Positions 28,236 to 38,687 are shown, numbered from the stretch's first letter. The stretch: 64,000 bases of DNA from Streptomyces pactum (GCF_002005225.1 NZ_CP019724.1:1364001-1428000); one strand, 5' to 3'. Notes: generated by a model from the letters alone, not told the origin. Made by a program: numbers and translations.

Positions 28236-30010
28236 GCGAGGACCTTCCCGCTACGACGGTCCACGAGACCAAGGCGACGAAGGAGGCCAAGGAGGCGAGG
28301 ACGGCCCGGGAGGCGGCGGGGCCGTCGCACGCCGAGGAGGCCGAGGAGTCCCGGGCCGCCGGGGCGCCGAAGTCCGCCGAGGGGGCCGGGTCCGCCCGGA
28401 CCGCCGAGAAGTCCCGGGCGGCCCGCGCCGCCAAGGGCGCGAAGGCCGAGGGGGCCGGGGAGGAGGCCGTCGCACCCGTGGCGCCCCTCGACTGGAGCAA
28501 CCCCCTGCGCGATCCCCAGGACCGGCGCCTCCCGCGCATCGCGGGCCCCTCCGGACTGGTCATCTTCGGTGTCACCGGCGACCTGTCCCGCCGGAAGCTG
28601 ATGCCGGCCGTCTACGACCTGGCCAACCGCGGCCTGCTGCCGCCGGGCTTCTCCCTGGTCGGCTTCGCCCGCCGGGACTGGGAGAACCAGGACTTCGCCC
28701 AGGTCGTGCACGACGCCGTCAAGGAGCACGCGCGCACACCGTTCCGCGAGGAGGTCTGGCAGCAGCTCGCCGAGGGCATGCGCTTCATCCCCGGCGACTT
28801 CGACGACGACAACGCCTTCGAACAGTTGCGCAAGGCCGTCGAGGAGCTGGACGCCTCCCGCGGGACCAGCGGCAACTACGCCTTCTACCTCTCGGTGCCG
28901 CCGAAGTTCTTCCCGAAGGTCGTCCAGCAGCTCAAGAAGCACGGGCTGGCGGACGCCCCGGACGGCTCCTGGCGCCGCGCGGTGATCGAGAAGCCGTTCG
29001 GGCACGACCTGGACAGCGCCTGCGACCTGAACGCGCTGGTGCACGAGGTCTTCGACCCGGAGCAGGTCTTTCGCATCGACCACTACCTGGGCAAGGAGAC
29101 CGTCCAGAACATCCTGGCGCTGCGCTTCGCCAACCAGATGTACGAGCCGATCTGGAACCGGTCCTACGTCGACCACGTGCAGATCACCATGGCCGAGGAC
29201 ATCGGCATCGGCGGCCGGGCCGGCTACTACGACGGCATCGGCGCGGCCCGCGACGTCATCCAGAACCACCTGCTCCAACTGATGGCCCTCACCGCCATGG
29301 AGGAGCCGGCCTCCTTCGACGCGGCGTCGCTGCTCACCGAGAAGCTGAAGGTGCTCAAGGCGGTACGGCTGCCGGACGACCTGGGCGGGCACACCGTGCG
29401 CGGGCAGTACGCGGGCGGCTGGCAGGGCGGCGCGCAGGTGCCCGGTTACCTGGAGGAGGAGGGCATCGACCCGGCCTCCGCGACCGACACCTACGCGGCG
29501 ATCAAGCTGGGGATCGACAACCGCCGCTGGGCGGGCGTCCCCTTCTACCTGCGCACCGGCAAGCGGCTCGGCCGCCGGGTCACGGAGATCGCGGTGGTCT
29601 TCCAGCGGGCCCCGCACTCCCCCTTCGACTCCACCGCCACGGAGGAGCTGGGCGAGAACTCCATCGTCATCCGGGTGCAGCCCGACGAGGGCATGACGGT
29701 GCGGTTCGGCTCCAAGGTGCCGGGCACGTCGATGGAGATCCGGGACGTGTCCATGGACTTCGCGTACGGCGAGTCCTTCACGGAGTCCAGCCCGGAGGCC
29801 TACGAACGGCTGATCCTGGACGTCCTGCTGGGCGACGCCAACCTGTTCCCCCGTCACCAGGAAGTGGAAGAGTCCTGGCGGATCCTCGACCCGATCGAGG
29901 AGTACTGGGCCACGCACGGGCGGCCCGCGCGGTACGCCTCGGGAAGCTGGGGACCGCGGGAAGCCGACGAGATGCTCGCACGAGACGGACGGAGCTGGCG
30001 CAGGCCATGA
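28232..30010 (+). CDS. zwf: Glucose-6-phosphate 1-dehydrogenase with long N-terminal extension
   Basis: A 592-aa enzyme that oxidises glucose-6-phosphate with NADP+. The canonical protein begins near residue 85 ([19 protein letters not shown]). The nucleotide motif is [14 protein letters not shown] and the active site is RIDHYLGKE. The first 80 residues are an Ala/Glu/Lys/Arg-rich, charged, probably disordered helical extension that relatives of about 510 aa lack. ATG 28232 overlaps the tal stop (ATGA). A second in-frame start, GTG 28478, has GGGGAGGAGG 11 bp upstream and would give a normal-length protein, so two forms are possible. Confidence 0.93.
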   Translation: MSEDLPATTVHETKATKEAKEARTAREAAGPSHAEEAEESRAAGAPKSAEGAGSARTAEKSRAARAAKGAKAEGAGEEAVAPVAPLDWSNPLRDPQDRRLPRIAGPSGLVIFGVTGDLSRRKLMPAVYDLANRGLLPPGFSLVGFARRDWENQDFAQVVHDAVKEHARTPFREEVWQQLAEGMRFIPGDFDDDNAFEQLRKAVEELDASRGTSGNYAFYLSVPPKFFPKVVQQLKKHGLADAPDGSWRRAVIEKPFGHDLDSACDLNALVHEVFDPEQVFRIDHYLGKETVQNILALRFANQMYEPIWNRSYVDHVQITMAEDIGIGGRAGYYDGIGAARDVIQNHLLQLMALTAMEEPASFDAASLLTEKLKVLKAVRLPDDLGGHTVRGQYAGGWQGGAQVPGYLEEEGIDPASATDTYAAIKLGIDNRRWAGVPFYLRTGKRLGRRVTEIAVVFQRAPHSPFDSTATEELGENSIVIRVQPDEGMTVRFGSKVPGTSMEIRDVSMDFAYGESFTESSPEAYERLILDVLLGDANLFPRHQEVEESWRILDPIEEYWATHGRPARYASGSWGPREADEMLARDGRSWRRP

Positions 30011-30942
30011 GGATCGACCTGACGGACACCACGGCAAGCAAGATCAACAAGGCGCTCGTCCAGGGCCGCCGCGCCATCGGGACCCCGGCCGTCGGCATGG
30101 TCCTGACGATCGTGGTCGTCACGGACGAGGAGAACGCCTACGACGCGACCAAGGCCGCCGAGGAAGCCTCGCACGAGCATCCCTCACGCACCCTGGTCGT
30201 CATCAAGCGCCACCCCCGCAACCTGCGCGACCGCACCCGCTCGCACCTCGACGCCGAGGTCCGGGTGGGCTCCGAGGCCGGCACCGGCGAGACGGTCGTG
30301 CTGCGCATGTACGGCGAGGTGTCCGAACACGCCGACTCGGTGGTGCTGCCGCTGCTGCTGCCGGACGCCCCGGTCGTCGTGTGGTGGCCGGTGGAGGCGC
30401 CCGACAACCCCGCGAAGGACCCGCTGGGCGCGCTGGCCCAGCGCCGGATCACCGACCTGTACGCGGCCGAGCGGCCGATGGAGGTCCTGGAGAGCCGGGT
30501 CCGCTCCTACGCGCCCGGCGACACCGACCTCGCCTGGACCCGGCTGACGCTGTGGCGCTCCATGCTGGCCGCGGCGCTGGACCAGGCACGGGTGCCGGTG
30601 ACCTCGGCGGCCGTGGAGGCCGAGGCCGACAACCCGGCCGCCGAGCTGCTGGCCCGCTGGCTGGAGGCCCGGCTGCACGTCCGGGTCGACCGGGTGGTCA
30701 CCGACGGCCCGGTCGTCACGGCCGTCCGCCTCGGCACCGCGGGCGGCGAGATCGTCATCGACCGGCCGGAGGGACCGATCGCCACGATGACCCTGCCCGG
30801 CCAGCCCCCGCGCTCCCTCGCGCTGAAGGTCCGCACGACCTCCGAACTCATCGCCGAGGAGCTCAGGCGCCTCGACGCGGACGAGATGTACGCCATCGCC
30901 CTGCGCGGCGAGGCCGGCAAGGAGACCCCTGTCCATGTCTGA
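30007..30942 (+). CDS. opcA: Glucose-6-phosphate dehydrogenase assembly protein OpcA
   Basis: A 311-aa OpcA-family protein, needed for full activity of glucose-6-phosphate dehydrogenase in actinobacteria and cyanobacteria. It shows the [20 protein letters not shown] region and [23 protein letters not shown] 30007 overlaps the zwf stop (ATGA), and its own end overlaps pgi by 8 bp, so it is translated in step with its partner. Confidence 0.93.
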   Translation: MRIDLTDTTASKINKALVQGRRAIGTPAVGMVLTIVVVTDEENAYDATKAAEEASHEHPSRTLVVIKRHPRNLRDRTRSHLDAEVRVGSEAGTGETVVLRMYGEVSEHADSVVLPLLLPDAPVVVWWPVEAPDNPAKDPLGALAQRRITDLYAAERPMEVLESRVRSYAPGDTDLAWTRLTLWRSMLAAALDQARVPVTSAAVEAEADNPAAELLARWLEARLHVRVDRVVTDGPVVTAVRLGTAGGEIVIDRPEGPIATMTLPGQPPRSLALKVRTTSELIAEELRRLDADEMYAIALRGEAGKETPVHV

Positions 30943-32623
30943 CTTCCCGAAGCCCGACCGGCGGCCGGAGTGGACCGCGCTGGCGGACCACCGCGAGGAC
31001 GCGCTGTCGCGACCGGACCTGCGCGAGCTGTTCGCCGCGGACCCCTCACGGGCGGAGCGGTACGTCGTGCGCGTCGGCGACCTGCGCATCGACTACTCCA
31101 AGAACCTGGTCACCGACGACACACTGGCGCTGCTGCGCAAACTGGCCTCCGCCACCGGCGTGTCCGACCTGCGCGACGCCATGTTCCGCGGTGAGCGGAT
31201 CAACATCACCGAGGACCGGGCGGTGCTGCACACCGCGTTGCGCGCCCCGCGGGACGCGGTGATCGAGGTCGACGGCGAGAACGTCGTCCCCAAGGTGCAC
31301 ACCGTGCTGGACAAGATGGCCGCCTTCGCGGACCGGGTCCGTTCCGGTGAGTGGACCGGGTACACCGGCAAGCGCATCCGCAACGTCGTCAACATCGGCA
31401 TCGGCGGCTCCGACCTCGGTCCGGCGATGGCGTACGAGGCGCTGCGCGCCTTCACCGACCGCTCGCTGACGTTCCGGTTCGTGTCCAACGTGGACGGCGC
31501 CGACCTGCACGAGGCGGTCCGGGACCTGGATCCGGCCCAGACGCTGTTCATCGTGGCGTCCAAGACGTTCACCACCATCGAGACGATCACGAACGCCACC
31601 TCGGCGCGCTCCTGGCTGCTGGCCGGGCTGGGCGGCGGCGAAGAGGCCGGCGAGAAGGCGGTGGCCCAGCACTTCGTCGCCCTGTCGACGAACGCCGACA
31701 AGGTCGCCGGGTTCGGCATCGACACGGCCAACATGTTCGAGTTCTGGGACTGGGTGGGCGGCCGCTACTCGTACGACTCGGCGATCGGGCTCTCCCTGAT
31801 GATCGCCATCGGCCCGGACCGCTTCCGGGAGATGCTCGACGGCTTCCGCATCGTCGACGAGCACTTCCGCAACGCCGAGGCCCCGGACAACGCCCCGCTG
31901 ATCCTGGGTCTGCTGGGCGTCTGGTACGGCAACTTCATGGGCGCCCAGTCGCACGCGGTACTGCCGTACAGCCACTACCTGTCGAAGTTCACCGCCTACC
32001 TCCAGCAGCTCGACATGGAGTCCAACGGCAAGTCCGTCGACCGTGACGGGCACCCCGTGGAGTGGCAGACCGGGCCGGTGGTCTGGGGCACGCCCGGCAC
32101 CAACGGACAGCACGCGTACTACCAGCTCATCCATCAGGGCACCAAACTCATCCCGGCCGACCTGATCGGTTTCGCCCGGCCCGTCGCCGAGCTGAGCGAC
32201 GAGCTGAAGGCCCAGCACGACCTGCTGATGGCCAACCTGTTCGCCCAGGGACAGGCGCTCGCCTTCGGCAAGAGTGCCGAGGAGGTCAGGGCGGAGGGCG
32301 TGCCCGAGGAGCAGGTGCCGCACCGCACCTTCCATGGCAACCACCCGACCACCACCATCCTGGCCGCCGAACTCACCCCCTCCGTCCTCGGCCAGTTGAT
32401 CGCGCTGTACGAGCACAAGGTGTTCGTACAGGGCGCGGTCTGGAACATCGACTCCTTCGACCAGTGGGGCGTCGAGCTCGGCAAGGTGCTGGCCAAGCGC
32501 GTCGAGCCCGCCCTGACCGAAACGTTCGCCTCAGCCGCTGACGCGGCGGGCTCCGTGCCCGGCCTCGACCCGTCCACGGCCGCGCTGGTGGCCGCCTACC
32601 GTGAACTGAAGGAAGTGCACTGA
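30935..32623 (+). CDS. pgi: Glucose-6-phosphate isomerase
   Basis: A 562-aa phosphoglucose isomerase interconverting glucose-6- and fructose-6-phosphate. Typical motifs are [31 protein letters not shown], and the C-terminal [16 protein letters not shown]. Its place inside the pentose-phosphate operon would let fructose-6-phosphate from tkt/tal re-enter the oxidative branch. It overlaps opcA by 8 bp. Confidence 0.95.
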   Translation: MSDFPKPDRRPEWTALADHREDALSRPDLRELFAADPSRAERYVVRVGDLRIDYSKNLVTDDTLALLRKLASATGVSDLRDAMFRGERINITEDRAVLHTALRAPRDAVIEVDGENVVPKVHTVLDKMAAFADRVRSGEWTGYTGKRIRNVVNIGIGGSDLGPAMAYEALRAFTDRSLTFRFVSNVDGADLHEAVRDLDPAQTLFIVASKTFTTIETITNATSARSWLLAGLGGGEEAGEKAVAQHFVALSTNADKVAGFGIDTANMFEFWDWVGGRYSYDSAIGLSLMIAIGPDRFREMLDGFRIVDEHFRNAEAPDNAPLILGLLGVWYGNFMGAQSHAVLPYSHYLSKFTAYLQQLDMESNGKSVDRDGHPVEWQTGPVVWGTPGTNGQHAYYQLIHQGTKLIPADLIGFARPVAELSDELKAQHDLLMANLFAQGQALAFGKSAEEVRAEGVPEEQVPHRTFHGNHPTTTILAAELTPSVLGQLIALYEHKVFVQGAVWNIDSFDQWGVELGKVLAKRVEPALTETFASAADAAGSVPGLDPSTAALVAAYRELKEVH

Positions 32624-32624
32624 C

Positions 32625-33506
32625 ATGCAGATCGGACTTGTGGGTCTCGGCAAGATGGGCGGCAACATGCGCGAGCGTCTGCGCAACGCCGGCCACACCG
32701 TCGTCGGATACGACACCAATCCCGAGCGGGCCGACGTCGGCAGTCTGGTCGACCTCGTCGAACAGCTCGACCGGCCGCGCGCGGTATGGGTGATGGTGCC
32801 GGCCGGTGCCGCCACCCAGCACGTCATCGACCAGCTCGCGACGCTCCTCAAGCCCGGGGACACCGTCGTCGACGGCGGCAACTCCCGCTGGACGGACGAC
32901 GAGAAGCACGCCGAGGAGCTGGGCAGGCGTGGCATCAACTTCGTCGACGCGGGCGTCTCGGGCGGTGTGTGGGGCCTGAAGAACGGCTACGCCCTGATGG
33001 TCGGCGGCGACGAGGAGACCGTCGACGACCTGAAGCCCATCTTCGACGCGCTCAAGCCGGAGGGCCCGTACGGCTACGTCCACGCGGGCCGGGTCGGCGC
33101 CGGGCACTTCTCCAAGATGGTCCACAACGGCATCGAGTACGCCATGATGCAGGCCTACGCCGAGGGCTGGGAGCTGCTGGAGAAGGTCGACTCCGTGGAC
33201 AACGTCCGCGAGGTCTTCCGCTCCTGGCAGGAGGGCACCGTCATCCGCTCCTGGCTCCTGGACCTCGCCGTCAACGCCCTCGACGAGGACCACCACCTGG
33301 ACGGGCTGCGCGGTTACGCGGAGGACTCCGGTGAGGGACGCTGGACCGTGGAGGCGGCCATCGACAACGCGGTGCCGCTGCCGGCGATCACGGCGTCGCT
33401 GTTCGCGCGGTTCGCGTCCCGGCAGGACGACTCGCCGCAGATGAAGATGGTCGCCGCGCTGCGCAACCAGTTCGGCGGGCACGCGGTGGAGGCCGCCAAG
33501 AAGTAG
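32625..33506 (+). CDS. gnd: 6-phosphogluconate dehydrogenase, short decarboxylating type
   Basis: A 293-aa enzyme of the short bacterial class (long forms are about 470 aa). It has the NAD(P) motif GLVGLGKMGGNM, VVDGGNSRWTDD, SGGVWGLKNG and the catalytic-lysine region GAGHFSKMVHNGIEY. It converts 6-phosphogluconate to ribulose-5-phosphate and CO2. A lactonase gene is not in the operon. It starts 1 bp after pgi. Confidence 0.93.
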   Translation: MQIGLVGLGKMGGNMRERLRNAGHTVVGYDTNPERADVGSLVDLVEQLDRPRAVWVMVPAGAATQHVIDQLATLLKPGDTVVDGGNSRWTDDEKHAEELGRRGINFVDAGVSGGVWGLKNGYALMVGGDEETVDDLKPIFDALKPEGPYGYVHAGRVGAGHFSKMVHNGIEYAMMQAYAEGWELLEKVDSVDNVREVFRSWQEGTVIRSWLLDLAVNALDEDHHLDGLRGYAEDSGEGRWTVEAAIDNAVPLPAITASLFARFASRQDDSPQMKMVAALRNQFGGHAVEAAKK

Positions 33507-33523
33507 TCGGTCCGAAAAGCGCG

Positions 33524-33552
33524 TTGACGTGATCGGCCGGTTCGGGTCAGAG
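33524..33552 (+). promoter_or_regulatory. Candidate promoter for a possibly leaderless transcript
   Basis: TTGACG (33524-33529), 17 bp, then TCAGAG (33547-33552), with ATG 33563 eleven bases after the -10. The gene has no ribosome-binding site, so a leaderless or near-leaderless mRNA is plausible. The -10 is weak. Confidence 0.35.
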
Positions 33553-33562
33553 TCCCTCCCTG

Positions 33563-35023
33563 ATGGAGATCAACGACCTGACACCGGCCGAGACGCGCGT
33601 CTGGCGGGCGTTCGCCACGGGCAGCCACGTGGACTTCCGCGCCTCGGACGACGAGGACCCCGCCGACGGCGGTGCCTGGGGCGCCGAACGCACCGTGCGG
33701 GCCTGCATGCTGCGGTCGCTGCTCCTGGACGGTCCCCGACAGGAGGGCCGGGTCGCCGCGCTCAGCCTGGCCGGAGCCCGCGTCACCGGACGGCTGGACA
33801 TGCAGTACGCGACGGTCGACCACCCCGTGCGGCTGCGGCACTGCCACTTCGACGAGGTCCCGAGGTTCTACGCGGCACGCCTGCGCGAGCTGAATGTGAG
33901 CGAGTCGGTGCTGCCCGGGCTGATCGCGCACGCGGTGCGGGTGGACGGCGTACTGCGGCTGACCCGCGCCCGGTTCGGCGGGATGGTGCGGCTCGCGGGC
34001 GCGGAGGTCACCGGCAGCCTGTACCTGGAGAGCACGCGGATCGACGTGCCGGACGCCGAGGGGCCGGTGCTCCAGCTCAACCAGGCCGTGCTGGGCGCCG
34101 ACCTGTGGGCGCCGGGGCTCCGCGCCCGGGGCGAGGTACGGATCAACGGCGCGCGGGTGGCCGGGACCGTCAATCTCACCGACGCTGTGCTCGACCGGCC
34201 GGGCGGGACCGCCGTGCAGGCCGAGACGCTGGCGGCCGAGGCGGACGTGGTGATGCGGCACGCGGACGTCCGGGGCCGGCTGGAACTGCGCGGCGCGCGG
34301 ATATCCGGCCGGCTGGACCTGTCGCACGCCCGGCTGGCCAACCCCGATGGCACCGCGCTGCGGGCCAGCAGTTGCGTGATCGGCGAACTGTGGCTGCGGC
34401 AGGGCCCGGCGGTGGAGGGTGCCATCAATCTGCGCCGTGCCCAGGTGGACGTGCTGTTCCTCGAACCGGAGGTCGTACCGCACTGGGTGCAGCTCAACGA
34501 CCTCACCTACACGTCCCTCGTCCCGCACGAGCCCGCCGGGCGCCGGTTGCCGATGTTGGAAAAGGGCGACAGTTATCTGCCCTTCATCTACGAGCAGTTG
34601 ACCGCCGCCTACCGCAGGATCGGCGACGACGACGCGGCCCGGCTGGTCCAGCTCGCCAAGCAGCGGCGGCACCGGCGCACCCTGCCCTGGTACGGCCGGC
34701 TGTGGGGGCACCTCCAGGACGTCACGGTCGGGTACGGCTTCCGGCCGCTGCGCGCGGGCGGCTGGCTGCTGTCGCTGCTGGCGGTCGGCTCGGTCGCGTA
34801 CGCGCTGCACCACCCGCCGCCGCTCAAGCCCGCCGAGTCCCCCGACTTCGACCCGGTGTTCTACACCCTGGACCTGCTGCTGCCGGTGATCTCCTTCGGC
34901 CAGGAGAACGCCTTCGCCCCGCAGGGCGGCTACCAGACGCTCTCCTACGTCCTGATCATCACGGGCTGGATCCTGGCCACCACGGTGATCACCGGTCTGA
35001 CCCGCACCGTCAGCCGCCAGTGA
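33563..35023 (+). CDS. Membrane-anchored repeat (beta-helix-like) protein of unknown function
   Basis: A 486-aa protein. Residues 65-300 consist of repeated short strands of the form L-x-x-A-R-I-x-G-x-L-x-L (for example LSLAGARVTGRLDM, LRGARISGRLDLSHARL), suggesting a right-handed beta-helix. After a basic segment (KQRRHRRTLPW) there are two C-terminal membrane helices separated by an extracytoplasmic loop (residues about 385-480). There is no signal peptide, so the repeat domain should be cytoplasmic. It follows the gnd gene by 56 bp, but probably has its own promoter. Its 3' end overlaps the convergent dehydratase gene by 14 bp. Confidence 0.75.
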   Translation: MEINDLTPAETRVWRAFATGSHVDFRASDDEDPADGGAWGAERTVRACMLRSLLLDGPRQEGRVAALSLAGARVTGRLDMQYATVDHPVRLRHCHFDEVPRFYAARLRELNVSESVLPGLIAHAVRVDGVLRLTRARFGGMVRLAGAEVTGSLYLESTRIDVPDAEGPVLQLNQAVLGADLWAPGLRARGEVRINGARVAGTVNLTDAVLDRPGGTAVQAETLAAEADVVMRHADVRGRLELRGARISGRLDLSHARLANPDGTALRASSCVIGELWLRQGPAVEGAINLRRAQVDVLFLEPEVVPHWVQLNDLTYTSLVPHEPAGRRLPMLEKGDSYLPFIYEQLTAAYRRIGDDDAARLVQLAKQRRHRRTLPWYGRLWGHLQDVTVGYGFRPLRAGGWLLSLLAVGSVAYALHHPPPLKPAESPDFDPVFYTLDLLLPVISFGQENAFAPQGGYQTLSYVLIITGWILATTVITGLTRTVSRQ

Positions 35024-36806
35024 ACCCGCGCACCGCGTGCTGCGCGGCCAGCCGCACCGGGGCGTTCGCCGCGCCGTAGCCCCGGTAGCCGCCGTCGCGC
35101 TGGACGAGTTCGAAGAAGACCCGGCCGACGGTGTGCGTGTAGCAGTGCCGGAAGGTGCCGTGCGCGTCGCGGTCGTAGAGGATGCCGAGTTCCCGGTACG
35201 TCTCCAGCTCGCCGTCGGCGAACTCGAAGCGGGCGGCGAGGTCGTCGTAGTAGTTGGCGGGGATCGGCAGCAGCGGGCCGCCGGCGGCACGGTAGCTCCG
35301 GGCGGCGGCGACCACGTCGTCGGTGGCCAGGGCGATGTGCTGGGCGTGCGCGGTGTCGTCGGTGGGTGCCGGGCCGACGGTCAGGACGATGCGGACGGCG
35401 CCGTCGTCGGTACTGACGGCGCGGCTGCGCAGCAGCCCGTAGGGGTCGGCGACGTCCACGCTCTCCTGCGGGCGCAGCCCGAGGACCGCGCGGTGGAAGA
35501 GCGCCGCCTCGTCGAACTGATGCCAGGGCTGGGTGAGGGAGAGGTGGTCGACGCGCCAGGGCTCCCCGTCGTACGAGGGGGGCGCGACGTCCTCGAAGTC
35601 GGCGCGCCAGTCGGGCAGTCCGGGGCGCTCGGTGGCGCAGAAGAACAGCTCCGTGCCGTCGGGCGCGGCGACCGCCTCCAGCGGGGCGTCGCCCGGGGCG
35701 CGGCGACGCGGCAGCACCGGTGCCACCAGCGCCTCGGCACGGCGGGCGGCCCCGGCGGGGTCGGGCGCCTCCAGGCCGACGGCGGCGAGCCGGGTGCCGT
35801 CGCGGCGTTCGGCCGGGCCGGTGTTGACCAGGACGCGGGCGTCGCCGCGCTGCCACAGGTCGACGGGTTTCCCGCGGTGCCGTGCGGTCCGGGCGAAGCC
35901 CAGCGCGCCGAGCGCGGCCGCGACGGGTGCGGCGTCGGGCGTGACCAGTTCGGCGAAGGCGACGCCGGTGGGCGGGGCGGGTGCGGGCGGCGCGGCGAGG
36001 CCGACCGTCTCCTGGAGCGTCAGCAGGGAGCGCCGCGCGTCCACGGCCGTGGGGCCGGCCTCGGACTGCCGGAAGACGTCGTTGAAGACCTCCAGGGACA
36101 GGGGGCCGTCGTACCCGGCGCGCAGTACGTGCCGCAGCAGCCCGGCGACGTCGAAGCCGCCCTGGCCGGGGAAGCAGCGGTAGTGGCGGCTCCACTGCAG
36201 GACGTCCATCGCGAGCAGCGGGGCGTCGGCGAGCTGGAGGAAGAAGATCTTGTCGCCGGGGATGTCCCCGATGCCTTCGGGGTCGCTGCCCCGGGAAAGG
36301 ATGTGGAAGCTGTCCAGGCAGGTGCCGAGCGCGGGGTGGCCGGCGCTCTCGACCACCTGCCAGGCGTGGTCGTAGGTGCTGATGTGCCGGCCCCAGGCGA
36401 GCGCCTCGTAGGCGACGCGGATGCCGTGGTCCCGGGCCAGGTCGGCGAGCCGGCCGAGCTGTTCGGCGGCCAGCGCGTCGTCGTCCACGGCGTGCGGGGA
36501 GACGCTGGAGCACACCAGGACGGTGTCCGCGCCGAGCCTGCGCATCAGCTCGAACTTGTGCCGGGCACGGCGCAGCGCGCGGCCGAACTCCTCCTCGGGC
36601 AGTGCCTCGACGTCCCGCATGGGCTGGTAGAGGTCGATGGTGAGTCCGAGGTCGGCGCAGCGGGCTCGGATCTCCTCGGGGGTCAGCGGGCTGGCCAGCA
36701 GGTCGTTCTCGAAGATCTCCACGCCGTCGAAGCCGGCCAGGGAGGCGGCCGTGAGCTTCTCGGTGAGGGATCCGCTGAGGGAGACGGTGGCGATGGACGT
36801 CCGCAT
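35010..36806 (-). CDS. 3-dehydroshikimate dehydratase, QsuB-like two-domain protein
   Basis: A 598-aa fusion. Residues 1-280 form a sugar-phosphate isomerase/AP-endonuclease-2 type TIM barrel (SLAGFDGVEIFENDL, GTCLDSFHIL), the dehydratase domain that turns 3-dehydroshikimate into protocatechuate. Residues 290-598 resemble 4-hydroxyphenylpyruvate dioxygenase (vicinal oxygen chelate fold: VDHLSLTQPWHQFDEA, FFELVQRDGGYRGYG). This architecture is known for QsuB/AsbF-related enzymes; the C-terminal part usually has no proven dioxygenase activity. ATG 36806 follows a good AAGGAGG. It is co-transcribed with the dehydrogenase gene 15 bp upstream. Confidence 0.85.
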   Translation of the reverse strand: MRTSIATVSLSGSLTEKLTAASLAGFDGVEIFENDLLASPLTPEEIRARCADLGLTIDLYQPMRDVEALPEEEFGRALRRARHKFELMRRLGADTVLVCSSVSPHAVDDDALAAEQLGRLADLARDHGIRVAYEALAWGRHISTYDHAWQVVESAGHPALGTCLDSFHILSRGSDPEGIGDIPGDKIFFLQLADAPLLAMDVLQWSRHYRCFPGQGGFDVAGLLRHVLRAGYDGPLSLEVFNDVFRQSEAGPTAVDARRSLLTLQETVGLAAPPAPAPPTGVAFAELVTPDAAPVAAALGALGFARTARHRGKPVDLWQRGDARVLVNTGPAERRDGTRLAAVGLEAPDPAGAARRAEALVAPVLPRRRAPGDAPLEAVAAPDGTELFFCATERPGLPDWRADFEDVAPPSYDGEPWRVDHLSLTQPWHQFDEAALFHRAVLGLRPQESVDVADPYGLLRSRAVSTDDGAVRIVLTVGPAPTDDTAHAQHIALATDDVVAAARSYRAAGGPLLPIPANYYDDLAARFEFADGELETYRELGILYDRDAHGTFRHCYTHTVGRVFFELVQRDGGYRGYGAANAPVRLAAQHAVRGFTGG

Positions 36807-36821
36807 GTCGCTGCCTCCTTC

Positions 36822-37700
36822 CTACTTCGGGGCCCCGAGGGCGCCCGTCAGGTCGGTGATGTCGGCGAGCATCCGCACGGCGTCGGGTTCCCGCCCGGTG
36901 AACAGCCGGAACGCGTCCGCGGCCTGGAAGACGGCCATGCCGCCGCCGTCGAGGGTGGCGCAGCCCAGCGCGCGGGCGGTGCGCAGCAGCTCGGTCTCCA
37001 GCGGGCGGTAGACGACCTCGGCGATCCACAGCCCGGGGTGGAGCAGTCCGGCGGGCAGGGGCAGCCCCGGGTGGGCGGCCATGCCGGTGGGGGTGGCGTG
37101 CACGACGCCGTCGGCCGTGGTCAGCAGTCCGGGCAGCCGGTCGGGGGTGGCGTGGTCGGCGCGGCCGTCCCCGAAGTGCCGTTCGAGCTGACCGGCGAGG
37201 GCGGCGGCCCGTTCGGGCAGCGCGTCGACGACGGTGATCCGCCCGGCGCCCAGGGTGAGCGTGGCGTGGGCGACGGCCGCGCCGGCGCCGCCGGCGCCGA
37301 GCTGCACGATCCGCTCCAGCGGAGCGTCGGGCAGGCCTCTGGCGAAGGAGGCCGCGAAGCCGGTGACGTCGGTGTTGTGGCCGGTGGCCCGGCCGGTGTC
37401 GTCGAAGACGACGGTGTTGACCGCGCCGAGCGCCTCGGCCTGCGGGGCGAGGGCGTCCAGGTGTTCGATGACGAGCTGTTTGCACGGGTGCGTGATGTTC
37501 AGACCGTCGAAGCCCAGGACCCGGGCCGCGCCCAGCAGGTCGCCCACCGCCTCGGGCCGGACACCGAGTCGGTCGATGTCGATCAGCCGGTACAGGTAAC
37601 GCAGACCCTGCCGGCCGGCCTCCCGCTCGTGCAGTGCCGGGCTGAGCGACGGGCCGATGCCGGAGCCGATCAGCCCGACGAGATACGAGTCCTTGGCCAC
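36822..37700 (-). CDS. Shikimate/quinate dehydrogenase (AroE/QsuD-like)
   Basis: A 292-aa member of the shikimate dehydrogenase family. It has the substrate site SGIGPSLSPALHE, GLNITHPCKQ with the catalytic Lys, GHNTDVTGF with the Asp, and the nucleotide motif GAGGAGAAVAHA. Its link to a 3-dehydroshikimate dehydratase and a shikimate-type permease points to catabolic use (quinate or shikimate to protocatechuate) rather than aromatic amino-acid synthesis. It is the first gene of a two-gene operon divergent from TetR. Confidence 0.85.
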   Translation of the reverse strand: MAKDSYLVGLIGSGIGPSLSPALHEREAGRQGLRYLYRLIDIDRLGVRPEAVGDLLGAARVLGFDGLNITHPCKQLVIEHLDALAPQAEALGAVNTVVFDDTGRATGHNTDVTGFAASFARGLPDAPLERIVQLGAGGAGAAVAHATLTLGAGRITVVDALPERAAALAGQLERHFGDGRADHATPDRLPGLLTTADGVVHATPTGMAAHPGLPLPAGLLHPGLWIAEVVYRPLETELLRTARALGCATLDGGGMAVFQAADAFRLFTGREPDAVRMLADITDLTGALGAPK

Positions 37701-37744
37701 CGGGGACCTCCTGAGCGGCTCGGGCTGCTGCCCGAGCGACCAAT

Positions 37745-37765
37745 GTACGAACTAGTACGTTAGTC
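37745..37765. promoter_or_regulatory. Candidate TetR operator in the divergent promoter region
   Basis: ACGAACTAGTACGT (37747-37760) is a near-palindrome around ACTAGT and continues into GTTAGTC (37759-37765). It sits between the dehydrogenase (-) and TetR (+) genes. The reverse complement GACTAAC recurs upstream of the permease gene, supporting a common regulator. Confidence 0.5.
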
Positions 37766-37859
37766 ATAGCAGGAGGTCGGGGCGGGTGGGAAGGCCGAGG
37801 CTTCTAGAATCACCGGCACGTCCCAGCCCGCAGCCCTCTCCCGCAGCCGAAGGAACCCG

Positions 37860-38525
37860 ATGACCAGCGTCGACGAACCGGCACGATCCGGCACCCGCAC
37901 CCGCGACGCCGCCCGCACCCGGGCCGAGATCCTGGACGTGGCGACGCGGGAGTTCGCCCGGGCCGGCTACGACGGGGCCCGCGTCGACGAGATCGCCGCC
38001 CGCACCCGCACCACGAAGCGGATGATCTACTACTACTTCGGCGGCAAGGAGCAGCTTTTCACGGCCGTCCTGGAGCGCGCGTACGGCGTGATCCGGGAGG
38101 CCGAGCAGCAGCTCGACGTCGAGCACCTGGACCCGGTGGCGGCCATCCGGCGCCTGGCGGAGGTGACCTTCGACCACCATGAGCGCCACCCCGACTTCAT
38201 CCGCCTGGTGAGCATCGAGAACATCCACGACGCCGAGCACATCGCGTCCTCGGAGATGCTGGGCAGCATCGGCTCCCCGGCGCTCGACGTGATCCGCCGG
38301 ATCCTGGAGGACGGGCAGCGCTCCGGTCTGTTCACGGCCGACGTCGACGCCGTCGACCTGCACGCGATGATCAGCTCGTTCTGCTTCTTCCGGGTCGCCA
38401 ACCGGCACACCTTCGGCGCGCTGTTCGGCCGCGACCTGATCGCCCCGGACCAGCGCGAGCACTACCGGACCATGCTCGGCGACATGGTGATCGCCTACCT
38501 GACCGCGGAACGCGCGGCGGACTGA
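37860..38525 (+). CDS. TetR-family transcriptional regulator
   Basis: A 221-aa repressor. The HTH is at about residues 20-65 (ILDVATREFARAGYDGARVDE, then TKRMIYYYFGGKEQLF), and the C-terminal ligand domain is all helical (TetR C-terminal domain of the BetI/RutR-like kind). It is divergent from the quinate/shikimate catabolic genes and upstream of the permease, so it likely represses both in the absence of a hydroaromatic or aromatic inducer. Confidence 0.87.
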   Translation: MTSVDEPARSGTRTRDAARTRAEILDVATREFARAGYDGARVDEIAARTRTTKRMIYYYFGGKEQLFTAVLERAYGVIREAEQQLDVEHLDPVAAIRRLAEVTFDHHERHPDFIRLVSIENIHDAEHIASSEMLGSIGSPALDVIRRILEDGQRSGLFTADVDAVDLHAMISSFCFFRVANRHTFGALFGRDLIAPDQREHYRTMLGDMVIAYLTAERAAD

Positions 38526-38597
38526 CCACGGCGGCGGCGGGACGACGCGGCCTCTTGACACAAGGGAAACGTGCGCGCAACATCCCTTCCCAACCGC

Positions 38598-38620
38598 GAC
38601 TAACTACCCAGTGGGTTAAT
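38598..38620. promoter_or_regulatory. Candidate TetR operator upstream of the permease gene
   Basis: ACCCA-G-TGGGT (38606-38616) is a perfect 5-bp-arm palindrome within GACTAACTACCCAGTGGGTTAATTA. The GACTAAC heptamer (38598-38604) is the reverse complement of GTTAGTC at 37759-37765. It ends about 70 bp before the permease start. Confidence 0.45.
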
Positions 38621-38687
38621 TAGCCGATCGGCACCTCTCCCCTCCGCTCACTCCGCCTACCGTGGAGTCCCCCGAAGGAGCAACGCC

